Source: Odobenus rosmarus divergens
Taxonomy: Eukaryota > Chordata > Mammalia > Carnivora > Odobenidae
NCBI RefSeq assembly: GCF_000321225.1
Contig: NW_004450566.1
Coordinates: 2,760,393-2,824,392 of the forward strand
Reading direction: 5' to 3'
DNA length: 64,000 bases
This document shows positions 54,186-64,000 of this stretch, piece by piece (position 1 is the stretch's first letter; each line of letters begins with the position of its first letter). The position numbers were made by a program, and so were the translations under genes. The notes under the pieces are model-generated. The model was not told the origin of the DNA and searched no databases. It worked only from the letters and a program-made list of their open reading frames with translations.

Positions 54186-56359
54186 AAATAATAGAAGGAA
54201 TGTACCAGTAAGTGACATTAGTGGTGAAGTGGAGTGAAGGGAAACCAGGCCAATTGCATTTTCAAGCTTTAAAAAATTGCTCTGGACCTTGGCTTCCAAG
54301 GATATCTAGGTACATATTACATATGAAATAAATTTAGTTTCTGAAAAAATGAGAAATACCTTAGTAATTATGTTATTAAAAATTTATTCACTTTTGATAC
54401 TAAATTTCACCTTCTAGATCATGAAGATGTATCTATATATGCCTGTCTGTCTATATATATACCTTCATATACATATATATGTATATGTAGCTACAATGTA
54501 GAAGAAAGATTAAGGCATTATCAATTAACAAGTTTAATTTGCTTTAAAACATTAATATCAAAATTAATATTTTCATCTGGTACTCTTACCGTCCATGTAT
54601 ATTTTTCAAAAAGTAAAGCAACTGCTCTGGAAGTTATAGACTCAAGTTGCTCAAGATGTGACAGGAACAGTAAATGAAGTTTTAGGAAGGCAGTTGAAGG
54701 ATTCTAAGTAAAAAGGCATAGGTCAGATTAAGTAGATACCTTCACCTTCTCTCCTGTCAGTGTTATCACGGTTAAAAAAAATATTGCCTCAAAATTGCCA
54801 GCAGAGGTCCTCAGTCTCATAGTGTATCAAGTCTATTTATTGAAAAATCTCTTTTCCCTAAGATATAACCGTGGTTTCAAGGACTCCTTTGCTTACTTCA
54901 GATAATGAATGGCCTACGGGCTTAAACTATTAATGAAAAAAGATATACTTAAGTTAAAAATACAGTTAATATGTACAACAGTGTGTATAATGTGTTGGAA
55001 AACATTCTACAGATACAAAAGAACTAGGAAGTAAAAGTGCAAGTTATGTGTTTTTGAATTGGGGGTTTTTAGAGAAATTTAGCAGATGAAGGTTAAGAAC
55101 GGTGATCTGCTTTGTTCTTTCCTCAGTTTGAATTTTACCGAATGTTCTTATGAACAATATTTAAACTTCTGAATAGCAGTAACTATCTCTCAAATATTTG
55201 TTGACCAAGTGAAAAATATAAGGTGAAACCTTTATATAACATATTGCAAAGAGTTATACAAACTCATAAACATGTCTGTTTAATACACAAATTCGTTCTT
55301 AGAGTATGTCCAACCATATTATAGAACCCTTAAAATATTTCATGAGATCCAGAAACTTATGTATTATTTTATAATTACATTCTTAAATTCTCTTCAGGTA
55401 GGAAGGGAATCTATAAATTTCATGACTTACCTGGTAGATTTTACTTCAGTTCTTCGGCTGTTATCCTAGTCTGTTTGGTTTTTCTGTGCCTTGGTAAAGG
55501 TGAGAGAATTAGATTTTATTGTTCTCAGTTTTCTCTCTTCAAGTAACAACAGATATCTTAAATCTTATGGGTTAAAAAATTTTATCCCTTTCTTACCAAC
55601 TAAATTCAAATCAAATAAATCAGACTACTCATTTATGAATCAAACCTGAGGTATTTATTGCTCAAGAGTCATGGATGCCCTTTTCTCTGCATTTCTTAGT
55701 CATTGGGCTTCTAATCTAGCATGGTGTCTACTATTCTTCCTTAGGGGAAACGAAAAGCCAGGGGACCTGGCCAGTGTCCCTCAGGGACTAGCATCAGACA
55801 AGCACTCAACATTGGCCAGTGTGACAAAAGCTGCTTATAGTTCCTTCCTTACACAAGCTAATGTTATAAGGCACATCCAGAAGGGAGTCAAATGGAAATT
55901 CTGAAATTCGTTTTGAGGGGTGAGTTTTAGAAGCATTATTTTCTTTTAGTGCTTGAAAATTTAATCAGTAATACCCAGAGTACAACCATTTGTTTTCACA
56001 TATTTCAAAGCCATTTTATACTCATTTACTCCTGTTTAGTTCCTAGCTGATGAGTTACTCACAACCCTTAATCTTTCTCACCTCATTAGTTTTCAGTTTT
56101 GCACATCAAATATCTTCAAAGATGACTGCTGCTTTTCTACAGAGAAATGCTGATGTGCTCAGGCTAAGTTACAGCAAAGAGTTGAAGGAGGAAGGAGACA
56201 GAGGGAAAAGCAATAGGTAACCTCTTCATCAAGGCCACTTAACTGGCAGAGGTGGATTCGTTCCTAAATCCCCACACTGGTGTTAGATGTTGGCATTCTA
56301 GAGAGAGAGTGATGATGGTAGTGTTGGGACAATTTGATTTTCTGATTATATTAAAAATA
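54186..56359. other. Unique AT-rich non-coding DNA
   Basis: A TATATA/CATATA-rich low-complexity stretch lies at about 54,430-54,490. No exon, RNA gene or mobile element was recognised. Confidence 0.5.
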
Positions 56360-56372
56360 GAAATAATTTTTA
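56360..56372 (+). repeat. Target-site duplication, left copy
   Basis: GAAATAATTTTTA recurs exactly at 56,584-56,596. Confidence 0.9.
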
Positions 56373-56581
56373 TTTATTTTTATTTTTTTTTTAAAGATTT
56401 TATTTATTTATTTGACAGAGAGAGGCACAGCGAGAGAGGGAACACAAGCAGGGGGAGTGGGAGAGGGAGAAGCAGGTTTCCCGCTGAGCGGGGAGCCCGA
56501 TATGGGGCTCCATTCCAGAACCCTGGGATCATGACCTGAGACAAAGGCAGACGCTTAACGACTGAGCCACCCAGGTGCCCC
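56373..56581 (-). mobile_element. Can-SINE, young-looking subtype
   Basis: Minus-strand copy: ATTTTATTTATTTATTTGAC, 'GCACAGCGAGAGAGGGAACA', 'CAAGCAGGGGGAGTGGGAGA', head ending GAGCCACCCAGGTGCCCC. Closely related to the copies at 14,291 and 6,691. Confidence 0.96.
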
Positions 56582-56880
56582 TGGAAATAATTTTTAAAAT
56601 GAAGTTTAAGTTTTGAGTTTTCACATTAATATTGATTACTGGTTCCCATCATATTATGTGGGGAGAAGCATTATTTGGAAATTGAACCAAACCAAACCAA
56701 AGTGAAACTACAGAAACTTACAGCATTTTGTGATTGTGTTAAGAACTTTTACACTGAGGTAGAGTCAAACATCCTGGGCCAGTGTAGAGTCCAGATTATT
56801 ATTATTATTATCATGAATCATTTTTATGTCATTCTGTCAGTAACTCAAGACAGTATGTGTCCAAATATTCTGTCTTATTA

Positions 56881-56894
56881 TTTTTTTAAAAGAT

Positions 56895-56925
<31 letters not shown>

Positions 56926-57077
56926 AGCATGAGTGAGGGGAGGGGCAAAGGGAGAAGGGGAGGGAGAGCAGACTCCCCGTTGAGTAGGGAGCCAGACTTG
57001 GGGCTCGATCCCAGGACCCTGGGATCATGACCTGAGCTGAAGGCAGTCGCTTAACTGACTGAGCCACCCAGACACCC
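56881..57077 (-). mobile_element. Can-SINE
   Basis: Minus-strand copy: T7-AAAAGATTTTATTTA tail, CCCAGGACCCTGGGATCATG block, head ending GAGCCACCCAGACACCC. Flanks CTGTCTTATTATTTT and CTGCTTTTTATTTT may be a decayed duplication. Confidence 0.94.
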
Positions 57078-57847
57078 TGCTTTTTATTTTGGTAAAGGGA
57101 CCATTTGTAGATCTCCTGCTCCTAAAATTACTTTTGCATTTTGGGTATTTATTATTTCTATTTTGTGAAAAAAAAAAAAAAAAGGGAATTATAATGTCTT
57201 TTCAATGCTATACTAACTTTGCCAGCATGGAAAAACTGTTAAATCAAGGAAGGATTAAATTTAACATTTGTTAACAAAATTAACATTCATTAAATAAGCA
57301 TCAAATTAGATATGGTGGCATAGTGGATGAGCTGACTGGTATGTATCCTATTCCATCTGTTTTTTGTGTGTTTGCTGTTTTTTCTTAGCTCTTGTTCCTA
57401 ATGCTATATGGCCAATAGGGGCAGTAAGACTGGATCTATTTTTTAACTTTTTCTTTTTCTTTCTTTTTTTTTTTTTTTTGGTGGTGGTGATAGGAGAATC
57501 TGGGAGGGAGCTGATCTGCCTTATGATCTGACTGTTTTGGGCTGTGATAGAAGGTGGATAGTTAGAGAGGAAACAAAAACTTCATAAAAAGAAGGTTGTG
57601 GTGCCCATGAGAGATGGGAAACCCATACACTATCTGTCTGTATGTTTGCCTCTGTCCACAGTTTTGCCCATCTACCTTTATCAAATATCTGAGGAATTAA
57701 TTGGAGCAGAATATTGAAATAGATCTAGTTTCTATATTGTTCTATAATGCTGAAGCTTAAAAAATAGATTTGACAAGGGGTTTGTGGAAAAGGATATATT
57801 TGTTTATAAACTCTTTTCTTTAAGCTTCCCTATTCTTTTCATTTTAG
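57078..57847. other. Unique non-coding DNA
   Basis: Contains A-run (about 57,168-57,183) and T-run (about 57,464-57,480) homopolymers. Nothing else recognised. Confidence 0.5.
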
Positions 57848-57861
57848 AAAATAGAATGATA
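57848..57861 (+). repeat. Target-site duplication, left copy
   Basis: AAAATAGAATGATA recurs as AAAATAGCATGATA at 58,051-58,064, one change. Confidence 0.88.
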
Positions 57862-58050
57862 GGGGCACCTGGGTGGCTCAGTCATTAACCATCTGCCTTT
57901 GGCTTGGGTCATGATCCCAGAGTCCTGGGATCGAGCTCCGCATCGGGCTCCCTCCTTGGCTGGAAGCCTGCTTCCCCCTCTCCCACTCACCCTGCTTGTG
58001 TTCCCTCTCTCATTTTGTCTTTCTCTGTCGAATAAATAAAATCTTTAAAA
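57862..58050 (+). mobile_element. Can-SINE, plus strand
   Basis: Opens GGGGCACCTGGGTGGCTCAG and continues TTGGCTTGGGTCATGATCCC, AGAGTCCTGGGATCGAGCTC, 'ACCCTGCTTGTGTTCCCTCT', and an AATAAATAAAATCTTT tail. Its near-perfect target duplication indicates recent insertion. Confidence 0.96.
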
Positions 58051-58064
58051 AAAATAGCATGATA

Positions 58065-58904
58065 AATATTTTCTCCCATGCTTATTATTTTCTCATCATT
58101 TAAATGTTGTCATTAATATACAAAAATATTTTACCTAGAATTTCATTCATTATGAATTTACATTAATTTGAAGAGGGATTTAGCTGAAATTTACCTTTAT
58201 GTTCTTAATGAAAAAAAGTTTGGTGAGAAAATTAATAGTAAGTGACATTTGAATGGTACATCTTCCTAATTAGGTAAACTAATTATTTTCAGCCAGTTTA
58301 GAAATGCTCTAAACATAATATAGTGTAATTGCTATTTATGAAATAAATATCTAAATTACATTTCAGGTATATCAGTAATTTAATTAAAGTCATTCTCAAC
58401 TATTCATTAAAATAAGACTTTAATGTTGGTTAGCTCAATTAATATATACAACTGGAATAATAAAGCTGTGTATTTAAATTTATTTTATATTTATAATTGG
58501 ATATGTAATAAACACTTTTCATTAGATAAGATAGTTTTTTTTTACAATTAATAAAAACTTGATAAAGTCTTACAGTCTCAGTTTTTTCATAAGACACTAA
58601 AGGACAAGGAAGATTTTGAAACAGTTAAAAGATCAATTTATTTTTTCATTAAACTCCTTATAGTTAAAAAGATTACATTACAAGTTACTTTTACACACTG
58701 AAGTAGAATCTTACCAAAATATATTTTTTTAAGTCCTTAGAGATTACAGTATTGATCATATAAGCATTCTAAAATAATGGCTGGAAATGTGGGTACTTTG
58801 CTTATTTTTAACAGAAAACACTGTACAGTGTAAAAATAGTAGCAACAGTGCAGTAGTACAAAAACAGTATTAATTAATACAGATTAGTATTAATTAATCT
58901 TGTC
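58065..58904. other. Unique, strongly AT-rich DNA with many TAAT motifs
   Basis: No mobile element recognised. Contains repeated TTAATTAA and TAATTA strings, including two copies of AGTATTAATTAAT at 58,866-58,878 and 58,886-58,898. Such texture is seen both in neutral AT-rich DNA and in homeobox-bound enhancers. Confidence 0.45.
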
Positions 58905-59020
58905 ATTGGGTCACTAAGCATGAATGAGTCTTAACTTCCTAATCCACAATATGGAGAATTTGGATTGAATGATCTGTAGGGTTACTTATAATTCCAAAAT
59001 AATATATATCTATAGTATTG
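58905..59020 (+). mobile_element. MIR-like fragment
   Basis: 'GTCATTGGGTCACTAAGCAT', 'CTTAACTTCCTAATCCACAA' and 'GGATTGAATGATCTGTAGGG' resemble a decayed MIR core and 3' block. Confidence 0.4.
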
Positions 59021-59346
59021 GTATCATGTAACCTCAAAGAACATCAGTATCATGTAATTTTGTATTTTTTTAAAACAGCAAGACTTTTGGGATATGAGTT
59101 TATTCATGAAATTAAGTTTAGTAGATCAAAACATTTCATTTTGAGGAAACCACTGAACTTTCACGATTGTTACCACTGAAGGAAAAGCTACTTTATTTCC
59201 TGGTGGCATAAATGACAGGCCATCTGAAGTTTGATTCTGTTGTTGGCACTCACGTTTGGGGACATCTGAAGAAACCAGAGTGGCTTCTTACTTGCAGTTG
59301 GTATTATTGATAGTATCAAAGGATGTAATCAGTTATTTGGAGTGAG
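59021..59346. other. Unique non-coding DNA
   Basis: No recognised element. Confidence 0.45.
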
Positions 59347-59593
59347 TTTTTTTATTATTATTATATTATGTTAATCACCGTACGTTACATCATTAGTTTT
59401 TGATGTAGTGTTCCATGATTCATTGTTTGCGTATAACACGCAGTGCTCCATGCAGTACGTGCCCTCTTTAATACCCATCACCAGGCTGACCCATCCCCCC
59501 ATCCCCCTCCCCTCTAGAACCCTCAGTTTGTTTCTCAGAGTCCACAGTCTCTCATGGTTCATCTCCCCCTCCGATTTCCCCCTCTTCATTCGA
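59347..59593 (-). mobile_element. Young carnivoran LINE-1, 5'-truncated 3' end
   Basis: The plus strand opens with T/TTA-rich tail sequence, TTATGTTAATCACCGTACGT, 'ACATCATTAGTTTTTGATGT' and 'CATCTCCCCCTCCGATTTCC', the complement of the L1 3' UTR. Only about 250 bp were inserted. Closely similar to the copy at 9,494. A 155-codon plus frame starting within it is antisense noise plus flank. Confidence 0.92.
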
Positions 59594-59949
59594 GATAGTC
59601 AATACTTTCCTTTCGGCATGCAACATTTTAAAAACCTTGCTTGGAAGAGAAGTTTATATTTTATACGGGAACTAGTGATCCTTTTGAGATGGAATTATGC
59701 TAGTGTTGTCATAGCAACACAGAATTCCATGCTCCTGCTTTCTACAATGTATATTGCTCTGAGTCTGGCTGTTTTTAAGTGTTTCATTCATTGGTGGCAG
59801 TGTGTGGTTATTGGCATCAAGAAAATAGATCAGCCAGATGACATCTATGGTGTCTGTCAACTTAAAATATATTGAGCATTTCAAAGAAGGTGATTATAGT
59901 GTCTCTTTTAAGAGGGAGGTGAGATACTAACTTTTATTTTCTATATTAA
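59594..59949. other. Unique non-coding DNA
   Basis: No recognised element. The frame running to 59,875 begins within antisense LINE-1. Confidence 0.45.
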
Positions 59950-60330
59950 TTAGTGTATTTGGCGCTAGTGGCTATATCAAGCAACCACCTCTTATCAGTG
60001 ACTTAGCACAACAAAGGATTTTTTTCTTGCTCACGCAGATGTGAACAGGGCAGATCTGTACCAGAGGGTGACTTGTCTTTGTGGACCCCAAGAGAATATT
60101 GTGAGTGCGCCACTGCATCTCTTTCATCTGCCTAGCTAAGGAAGGAAAGAGAGAAAACATGCAGAATTGTACAGGTTGTTTTATAGCTGGTTTTGGAAGT
60201 GACATCCATCAATTCTGCCACATTCCACTGACCAGAACCCAATCACCTAGATGTAACTAAATGCAAGAAACGGAGGGGTACGGTATGCAGTCTTACAGAG
60301 GCCCAGAAAGAGAAATGGGACTGACAAGCA
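59950..60330 (-). mobile_element. MaLR-type LTR fragment
   Basis: 'GGAAGTGACATCCATCAATT', 'CTGCCACATTCCACTGACCA' and 'GAACCCAATCACCTAGATGT', preceded by 'TCTTATCAGTGACTTAGCAC', match the complement of a MaLR or related old LTR. Confidence 0.55.
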
Positions 60331-60544
60331 GCCTGTTTCTGCCATTGTGAATTTTTGTTTACAAATGTTTTATGTTTAATTAGAATATCTTTGGAGAGAT
60401 TTAGATCTCTATTTGAAATTCACTTTGAATCATGAAGAGGTGGTAGCTGATATATTTAATTAAAATTTATCCTTGTTGCTTTTTTGTGAAAGATTTATTC
60501 ACTTTTCCTTTCCTTTACGATTTAGGCTATTCTGAATTTAACTG
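60331..60544. other. Unique non-coding DNA
   Basis: No recognised element. Confidence 0.4.
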
Positions 60545-60553
60545 TTAAGTTCT

Positions 60554-60751
60554 TTTTTTTTTTAAGATTTTATTTATATGAGAGAGAGAGTGAGCGAGAA
60601 AGCACAAACAGGGGGAGTGGCAGGCAGAGGGAGAGGGAGAAGCAGGCCCCCCGCTGAACAAGGAGCCCGACGTGTGGCTCAATCCCAGGACCCTGAGATC
60701 TTGCCCTGAGCCGAAGGCAGACGCTTAACTGACTGAGCCACCCAGGCGCCC
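60554..60751 (-). mobile_element. Can-SINE
   Basis: Minus-strand copy: AAGATTTTATTTATATGAGA tail, 'GGCAGGCAGAGGGAGAGGGA', 'CCCAGGACCCTGAGATCTTG', head ending GAGCCACCCAGGCGCCC. Flanking TTAAGTTCT at 60,545-60,553 and 60,752-60,760 is a 9-bp target duplication. Confidence 0.95.
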
Positions 60752-60970
60752 TTAAGTTCTGATTTTTTATATGTATTGCTACCTTACAATCTCCACTTTA
60801 ATTATCAAGCTCTTTGCTTCTGTTGGAGAGAGCTCTGTAACTTACAAAGTAATAATCATAACAGGACTTTTATAATTCCTTAGAGGCCAGATGAACTTCA
60901 TTTGAAGTAATTTAAAGTAAATTATTTTATTCTGAAATACCACATTTAGTTTACTTATCTGATAATAAAA

Positions 60971-61399
60971 AAAAAATTTTCTTTTTTTTTGAGAGAGAGA
61001 GAGCGCGTATGCGAGCGACTGTGGTGGGGGGAGGGGCAGAGAGAGAGAGAGAGAATCCCAAACAGACTCAACCCCTGAAGCCTGATGTGGGGCTCAATTC
61101 TATGACCCTGCAATCACAGCCCCAGCCAAAATTGGTGGTGCCTGGGTGGCTCAGTCATTAAGCGTCTGCCTTCTGCTTAGGTCATGATCCCAGGGTACTG
61201 GGACCTAGCCCCACATCGGGCTCCCTGCTCCATGGGAAGCCTGCCTCTCCCTCTTCCACTCCCCCTGCTTGTGTTCCCTCTCTCGCTGTGTCTCTTTCTG
61301 TCAAATAAATGAACAAAATCTAAAAAAATAAACAAAAAAATAAGACCCAGCCAAAATCAAGAGTCTGATGCTTAACTAACTGAGCCACCCAGGCACCCC
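60971..61399 (-). mobile_element. Can-SINE interrupted by another Can-SINE
   Basis: The older minus-strand copy is in two parts, 60,971-61,132 and 61,346-61,399. The first ends CCCAGCCAAAAT and the second resumes with the same 12 bases, then CAAGAGTCTGATGCTTAAC and head GAGCCACCCAGGCACCCC. Confidence 0.93.
61133..61345 (+). mobile_element. Can-SINE nested in a Can-SINE
   Basis: Plus-strand copy: GGTGCCTGGGTGGCTCAGTC, ATTAAGCGTCTGCCTTCTGC, 'CCCCCTGCTTGTGTTCCCTC', tail AAATAAATGAACAAAATCT plus A-rich sequence. Its 12-bp target duplication CCCAGCCAAAAT comes from the host SINE. Confidence 0.95.
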
Positions 61400-61469
61400 T
61401 CTCCCCCCCAAAAATGTTCTTAATGATGTCTTTGCTGTTCCTTATGTGTGCAGTGAGTGTACAGTCATG

Positions 61470-61890
61470 TGTGACCAATTAAAGGTGTCCACAAATTCTT
61501 TGACACTTCTCCACGGAAAAGTGGAGTCTGTGTTCTTCTCATTGAATCTTGGTGAGCCCTGGGAAGTCTTTGACAGTAGAATATGGAAGGATTGATCCTG
61601 TGTCAGTTTTCAGGCCTAGATCTTAAAAGAATGGAAGCTTCCCCTTTTGGGCTCTTGGAATAGATACTCTTGGAATGAAGCCATGGTACTGTAAAGCTTA
61701 AGCCACATATACAGGGCATGTATAGGAGTTCTAAATAATGGCTTCAGTTGATCTCCCAGCCTACAGCCAGTATCAGTTTTCAGCCATGTGAGTTAGCCAT
61801 CTTGGACATTGGTCCAATTGATCCTTTAGATGACCTTAGCCCCAGGGGCTTTCTGGATGTAATCAATGAAATACTTCAAGCAAAAACTGT
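61470..61890 (+). mobile_element. MLT1-type MaLR LTR
   Basis: 'CACAAATTCTTTGACACTTC', 'TTGAATCTTGGTGAGCCCTG', 'TTTGACAGTAGAATATGGAA', 'CTTGGAATGAAGCCATGGTA', 'GCCATGTGAGTTAGCCATCT' and 'TTGGACATTGGTCCAATTG' follow an MLT1 with the '...gctgacttgacctttgaccaatagaat' core. Right end lost. Confidence 0.72.
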
Positions 61891-62096
61891 TTGTCTCTTC
61901 CAGTCAAGTCAGAAATATGAGACACGGTAATATACTGTTGTTTTATGTGATGATAAAAACTTGGAACATCATATTTTTCTTTATTAAGATTTTACTCCTA
62001 AAAAGCTTCTAATACCATCAGAAGTTTTTACCAACCTTTGGATATTGTTGAACAGTCTTTGGATTTTGGGAAGTGAACATGAATCATATTGCTTTC

Positions 62097-62126
62097 TATT
62101 ATCTATCTATCATCTATCTATCTATC

Positions 62127-62169
<43 letters not shown>

Positions 62170-62175
62170 ATCTAT
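62097..62175 (+). repeat. (CTAT)n microsatellite with CATC interruptions
   Basis: ATCT/CTAT units with two CATC breaks, then about ten uninterrupted units at 62,127-62,168, ending TCATCTATTT. Likely polymorphic. Confidence 0.97.
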
Positions 62176-63882
62176 TTATGTTAATTGCAGTGTAGCTTCC
62201 AGCTGGGACAAGTGGGTGGATTAATATTTGAGGCTGAGTGACATTGCCAAGGACTGAGTGACATTGTCAAGGACTGATATATTTCTCAAGGTTGGCAGCA
62301 GGCAATATTCTTACAGTTTTCTGGGTCACTGTCAGAAACCAGAATTCTAAGAACATAATAATTTAGTTTAAGGGAACATGAAGCTCAATAGTTTGTCCCT
62401 GCTAGCAGTGTCAAAATATAGTTGGTGGGAAAGCGTTGTGCTCAGGGAAAAATGCACACTTGAACCTGTGCAAGAAATAGGGAGTGCAAACATTACTAGT
62501 CAAAAATGTGAATATAGGCAGGTCAAGCTGTATGTAGATTATAATGATTTATATTCTCTATATCATCCTTATATTGCATGACTTGAAATAGCCAGTAAGG
62601 ATCAGATTACCTTAGGTACTTCTCTCAGATAAGACTCTAAATCCTGAAATACAAGCACCGCAGATCAATCATTTGAGTTGTTCTTTTTCCTAAAGACCTC
62701 CATTAAAGTGTGAATATTCCTTGGAGAATATCACCTGAACAAATTCATGCTCGGGTATTAAGGATTTGCAGATACAATCTTTCCTCTATGGGGAGAAGAG
62801 TTGTCAAAGCATTGGTGTTTTTATTTAAAGAGCCTTTCAAGAAAGAGTTGGTGTTGTTCTTGGGAAGATGTTGAGTATTGAAATAGAGAAAAAGAAGAGA
62901 TGCCATATATTGTGTACTTCATAGTTTTATCTGAGCTTATGCTAAATGAACTGCATGCTTACAATTCTATATATGCTGCATTCTGCTGGTCTTCTTTGGA
63001 GTCATATATTGTACATATTTTAGAAAATAGTAATATAGTAAGTCAACAGCATTTATTGAAACCTATTATTAAATAGCAAGCATTCCTTTTATCAGTTTTA
63101 TTCCAGGGTATACGTAAACTTTCAGAAAATGCCAATGTGAATCCTGAACAGAACATGATAGCGCTTTCCTCATCAAGCATGTGTTTAGAATTATGATTCT
63201 TTTGGGAGTTCCTTAATTGTGTTATGTATAAATGGAATAATAACCTAAGAGAACAGTTTGTCTACATAGTACAGCTAAAGTAATTTCACTGGCAGACTCC
63301 CCTTCCTCCTACTGTTTCATTCTTTGGGAGCATATAGCCATCTAGCTAGAGACTACATTTCCCAGAATTCTTTTGGTTGAGAGTTCCTACATGACTAAGT
63401 TATCACCAGTGGGATGGGAATAGATGTGATGTGGACAACTTCTGCCTTGTTTGCTTAAAAATTAAAAAGATTCCAGATTTCCTCTCTTTGGCCCCTTGTT
63501 TTGAGTATGAACATAATGTGTTTTTATCCAGTTTCAAGCGTGTAGATGAAAATAATACCTTAGGGGAGTGGTGGAGCACTAGATAAAAGGGTCCTATAGT
63601 CCCAAAGGACTTGTGGACCAGAGCTACCCCAGCAACCCTTAATGCTCCCCTTGGGATTATTATATGAGAAAGAAGTAAACTATATCTTATATAACCATGG
63701 GTTTTAAAAAATCTCTTTAAGTACCTTAGCCTTTAGTGCAACTAATATACCTCACCTGTTATGATTAAAACCAATATTCTCCTCTGTGAAAGAGCTCAAC
63801 ATATAGCCTAGTGTATATGGTTGCCAGTTGCCTCAGTAAATCAATTATGTTAAAAAAAAAAGTTCTGAAAATGATGCACTAG
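62176..63882. other. Unique non-coding DNA
   Basis: A short tandem repeat of about 20 bp lies at 62,232-62,277 (GGACTGAGTGACATTGTCAA, two and a third copies). No exon, RNA gene or mobile element was recognised. Confidence 0.5.
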
Positions 63883-63944
63883 GTTCAGAATGTAGACTCA
63901 GTGGGAAGGATGAGCGTTCAGGATGTAGACCCAGTGGGAAGGCA
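63883..63944 (+). repeat. Tandem duplication, 33-bp period
   Basis: GTTCAGAATGTAGACTCAGT then GGGAAGGATGAGC, followed by GTTCAGGATGTAGACCCAGT then GGGAAGGCA: two copies with a few changes. Confidence 0.88.
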
Positions 63945-64000
63945 TCAAATTTCTTCCTGTAAAATATTCCTTACTTTTATTGTTCACTTGTTTTCTTTTT

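Noticed and set aside
57410..57430. CCAATAGGGGCAGT as a second CTCF-like motif
   Set aside because: It is one base short in the G-tract and misses the required spacing of the core.
59408..59875. 155-codon plus-strand frame
   Set aside because: Its first 60 codons are the antisense of a LINE-1 3' UTR; the same antisense frame recurs at 9,548-9,780. The remainder is unrelated flank.
1..64000. CRISPR arrays, operons, riboswitches, bacterial terminators or phage genes
   Set aside because: The repeat content is mammalian throughout. No regularly spaced short repeats or dense reading frames are present.

Overview
The window reads as non-coding nuclear DNA of a carnivoran mammal. It carries about 25 copies of a tRNA-derived SINE whose sense strand opens GGGGCGCCTGGGTGGCTCAG and ends in an AAATAAATAAAATCTTT-type tail, which is the carnivore-specific Can-SINE. 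It also has two 5'-truncated young LINE-1 3' ends of the kind common in bears, seals and mustelids. I see none of the dog-type SINE that opens GGGATCCCTGGGTGGCGCAG, so an arctoid (bear, pinniped or mustelid) is favoured over a canid. That placement is inference.

I could not support any protein-coding exon, tRNA, rRNA or other functional RNA gene. The open frames are short, often lie inside repeats or microsatellites, occur on both strands of the same DNA, and resemble no protein I know. The window is best described as a gene desert or the inside of a very large intron.

Layout: 1-6.7 kb is mostly unique AT-rich DNA with old MIR, L2 and MER5A fossils and a 154-nt pure pyrimidine tract. 6.7-17.1 kb is a dense SINE field of 12 copies, 8 of them in 3 kb, including nested and serial insertions. 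17-25 kb is mixed: an imperfect long hairpin at 18.5 kb, an MLT2-like LTR, a Z-DNA-prone CpG run at 21.25 kb, an MLT1 LTR, and scattered SINEs. 25.2-37.2 kb has no SINE and holds only ancient repeats (MaLR/MLT1, MLT2, old LINE-1, MIR) and unique DNA, with a large TTC repeat inside an MLT1. 37-50 kb has scattered SINEs, an old LINE-1 3' region and a 73-bp tandem duplication. At 50,366-50,415 there is a 50-N gap whose two flanks repeat the same 154 bp, almost certainly two unmerged contig ends. 52-64 kb holds a perfect 75-bp tandem duplication, several SINEs (one nested inside another), a second truncated LINE-1, an MLT1 and a CTAT microsatellite.

No genes work together here. The window records successive insertions: MIR, L2 and DNA transposons first, then MaLR and ERVL-type LTRs, then Can-SINEs and young LINE-1. 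I did not find a previously undescribed biological system. The most useful observations are the assembly artefact, the serial insertions that share a target-site duplication, the three-level nested stack at 15.5-16.6 kb, the 18.5-kb hairpin and a good CTCF-like motif at 12.3 kb. Repeat family names were assigned by eye from remembered consensus features and should be confirmed with RepeatMasker.
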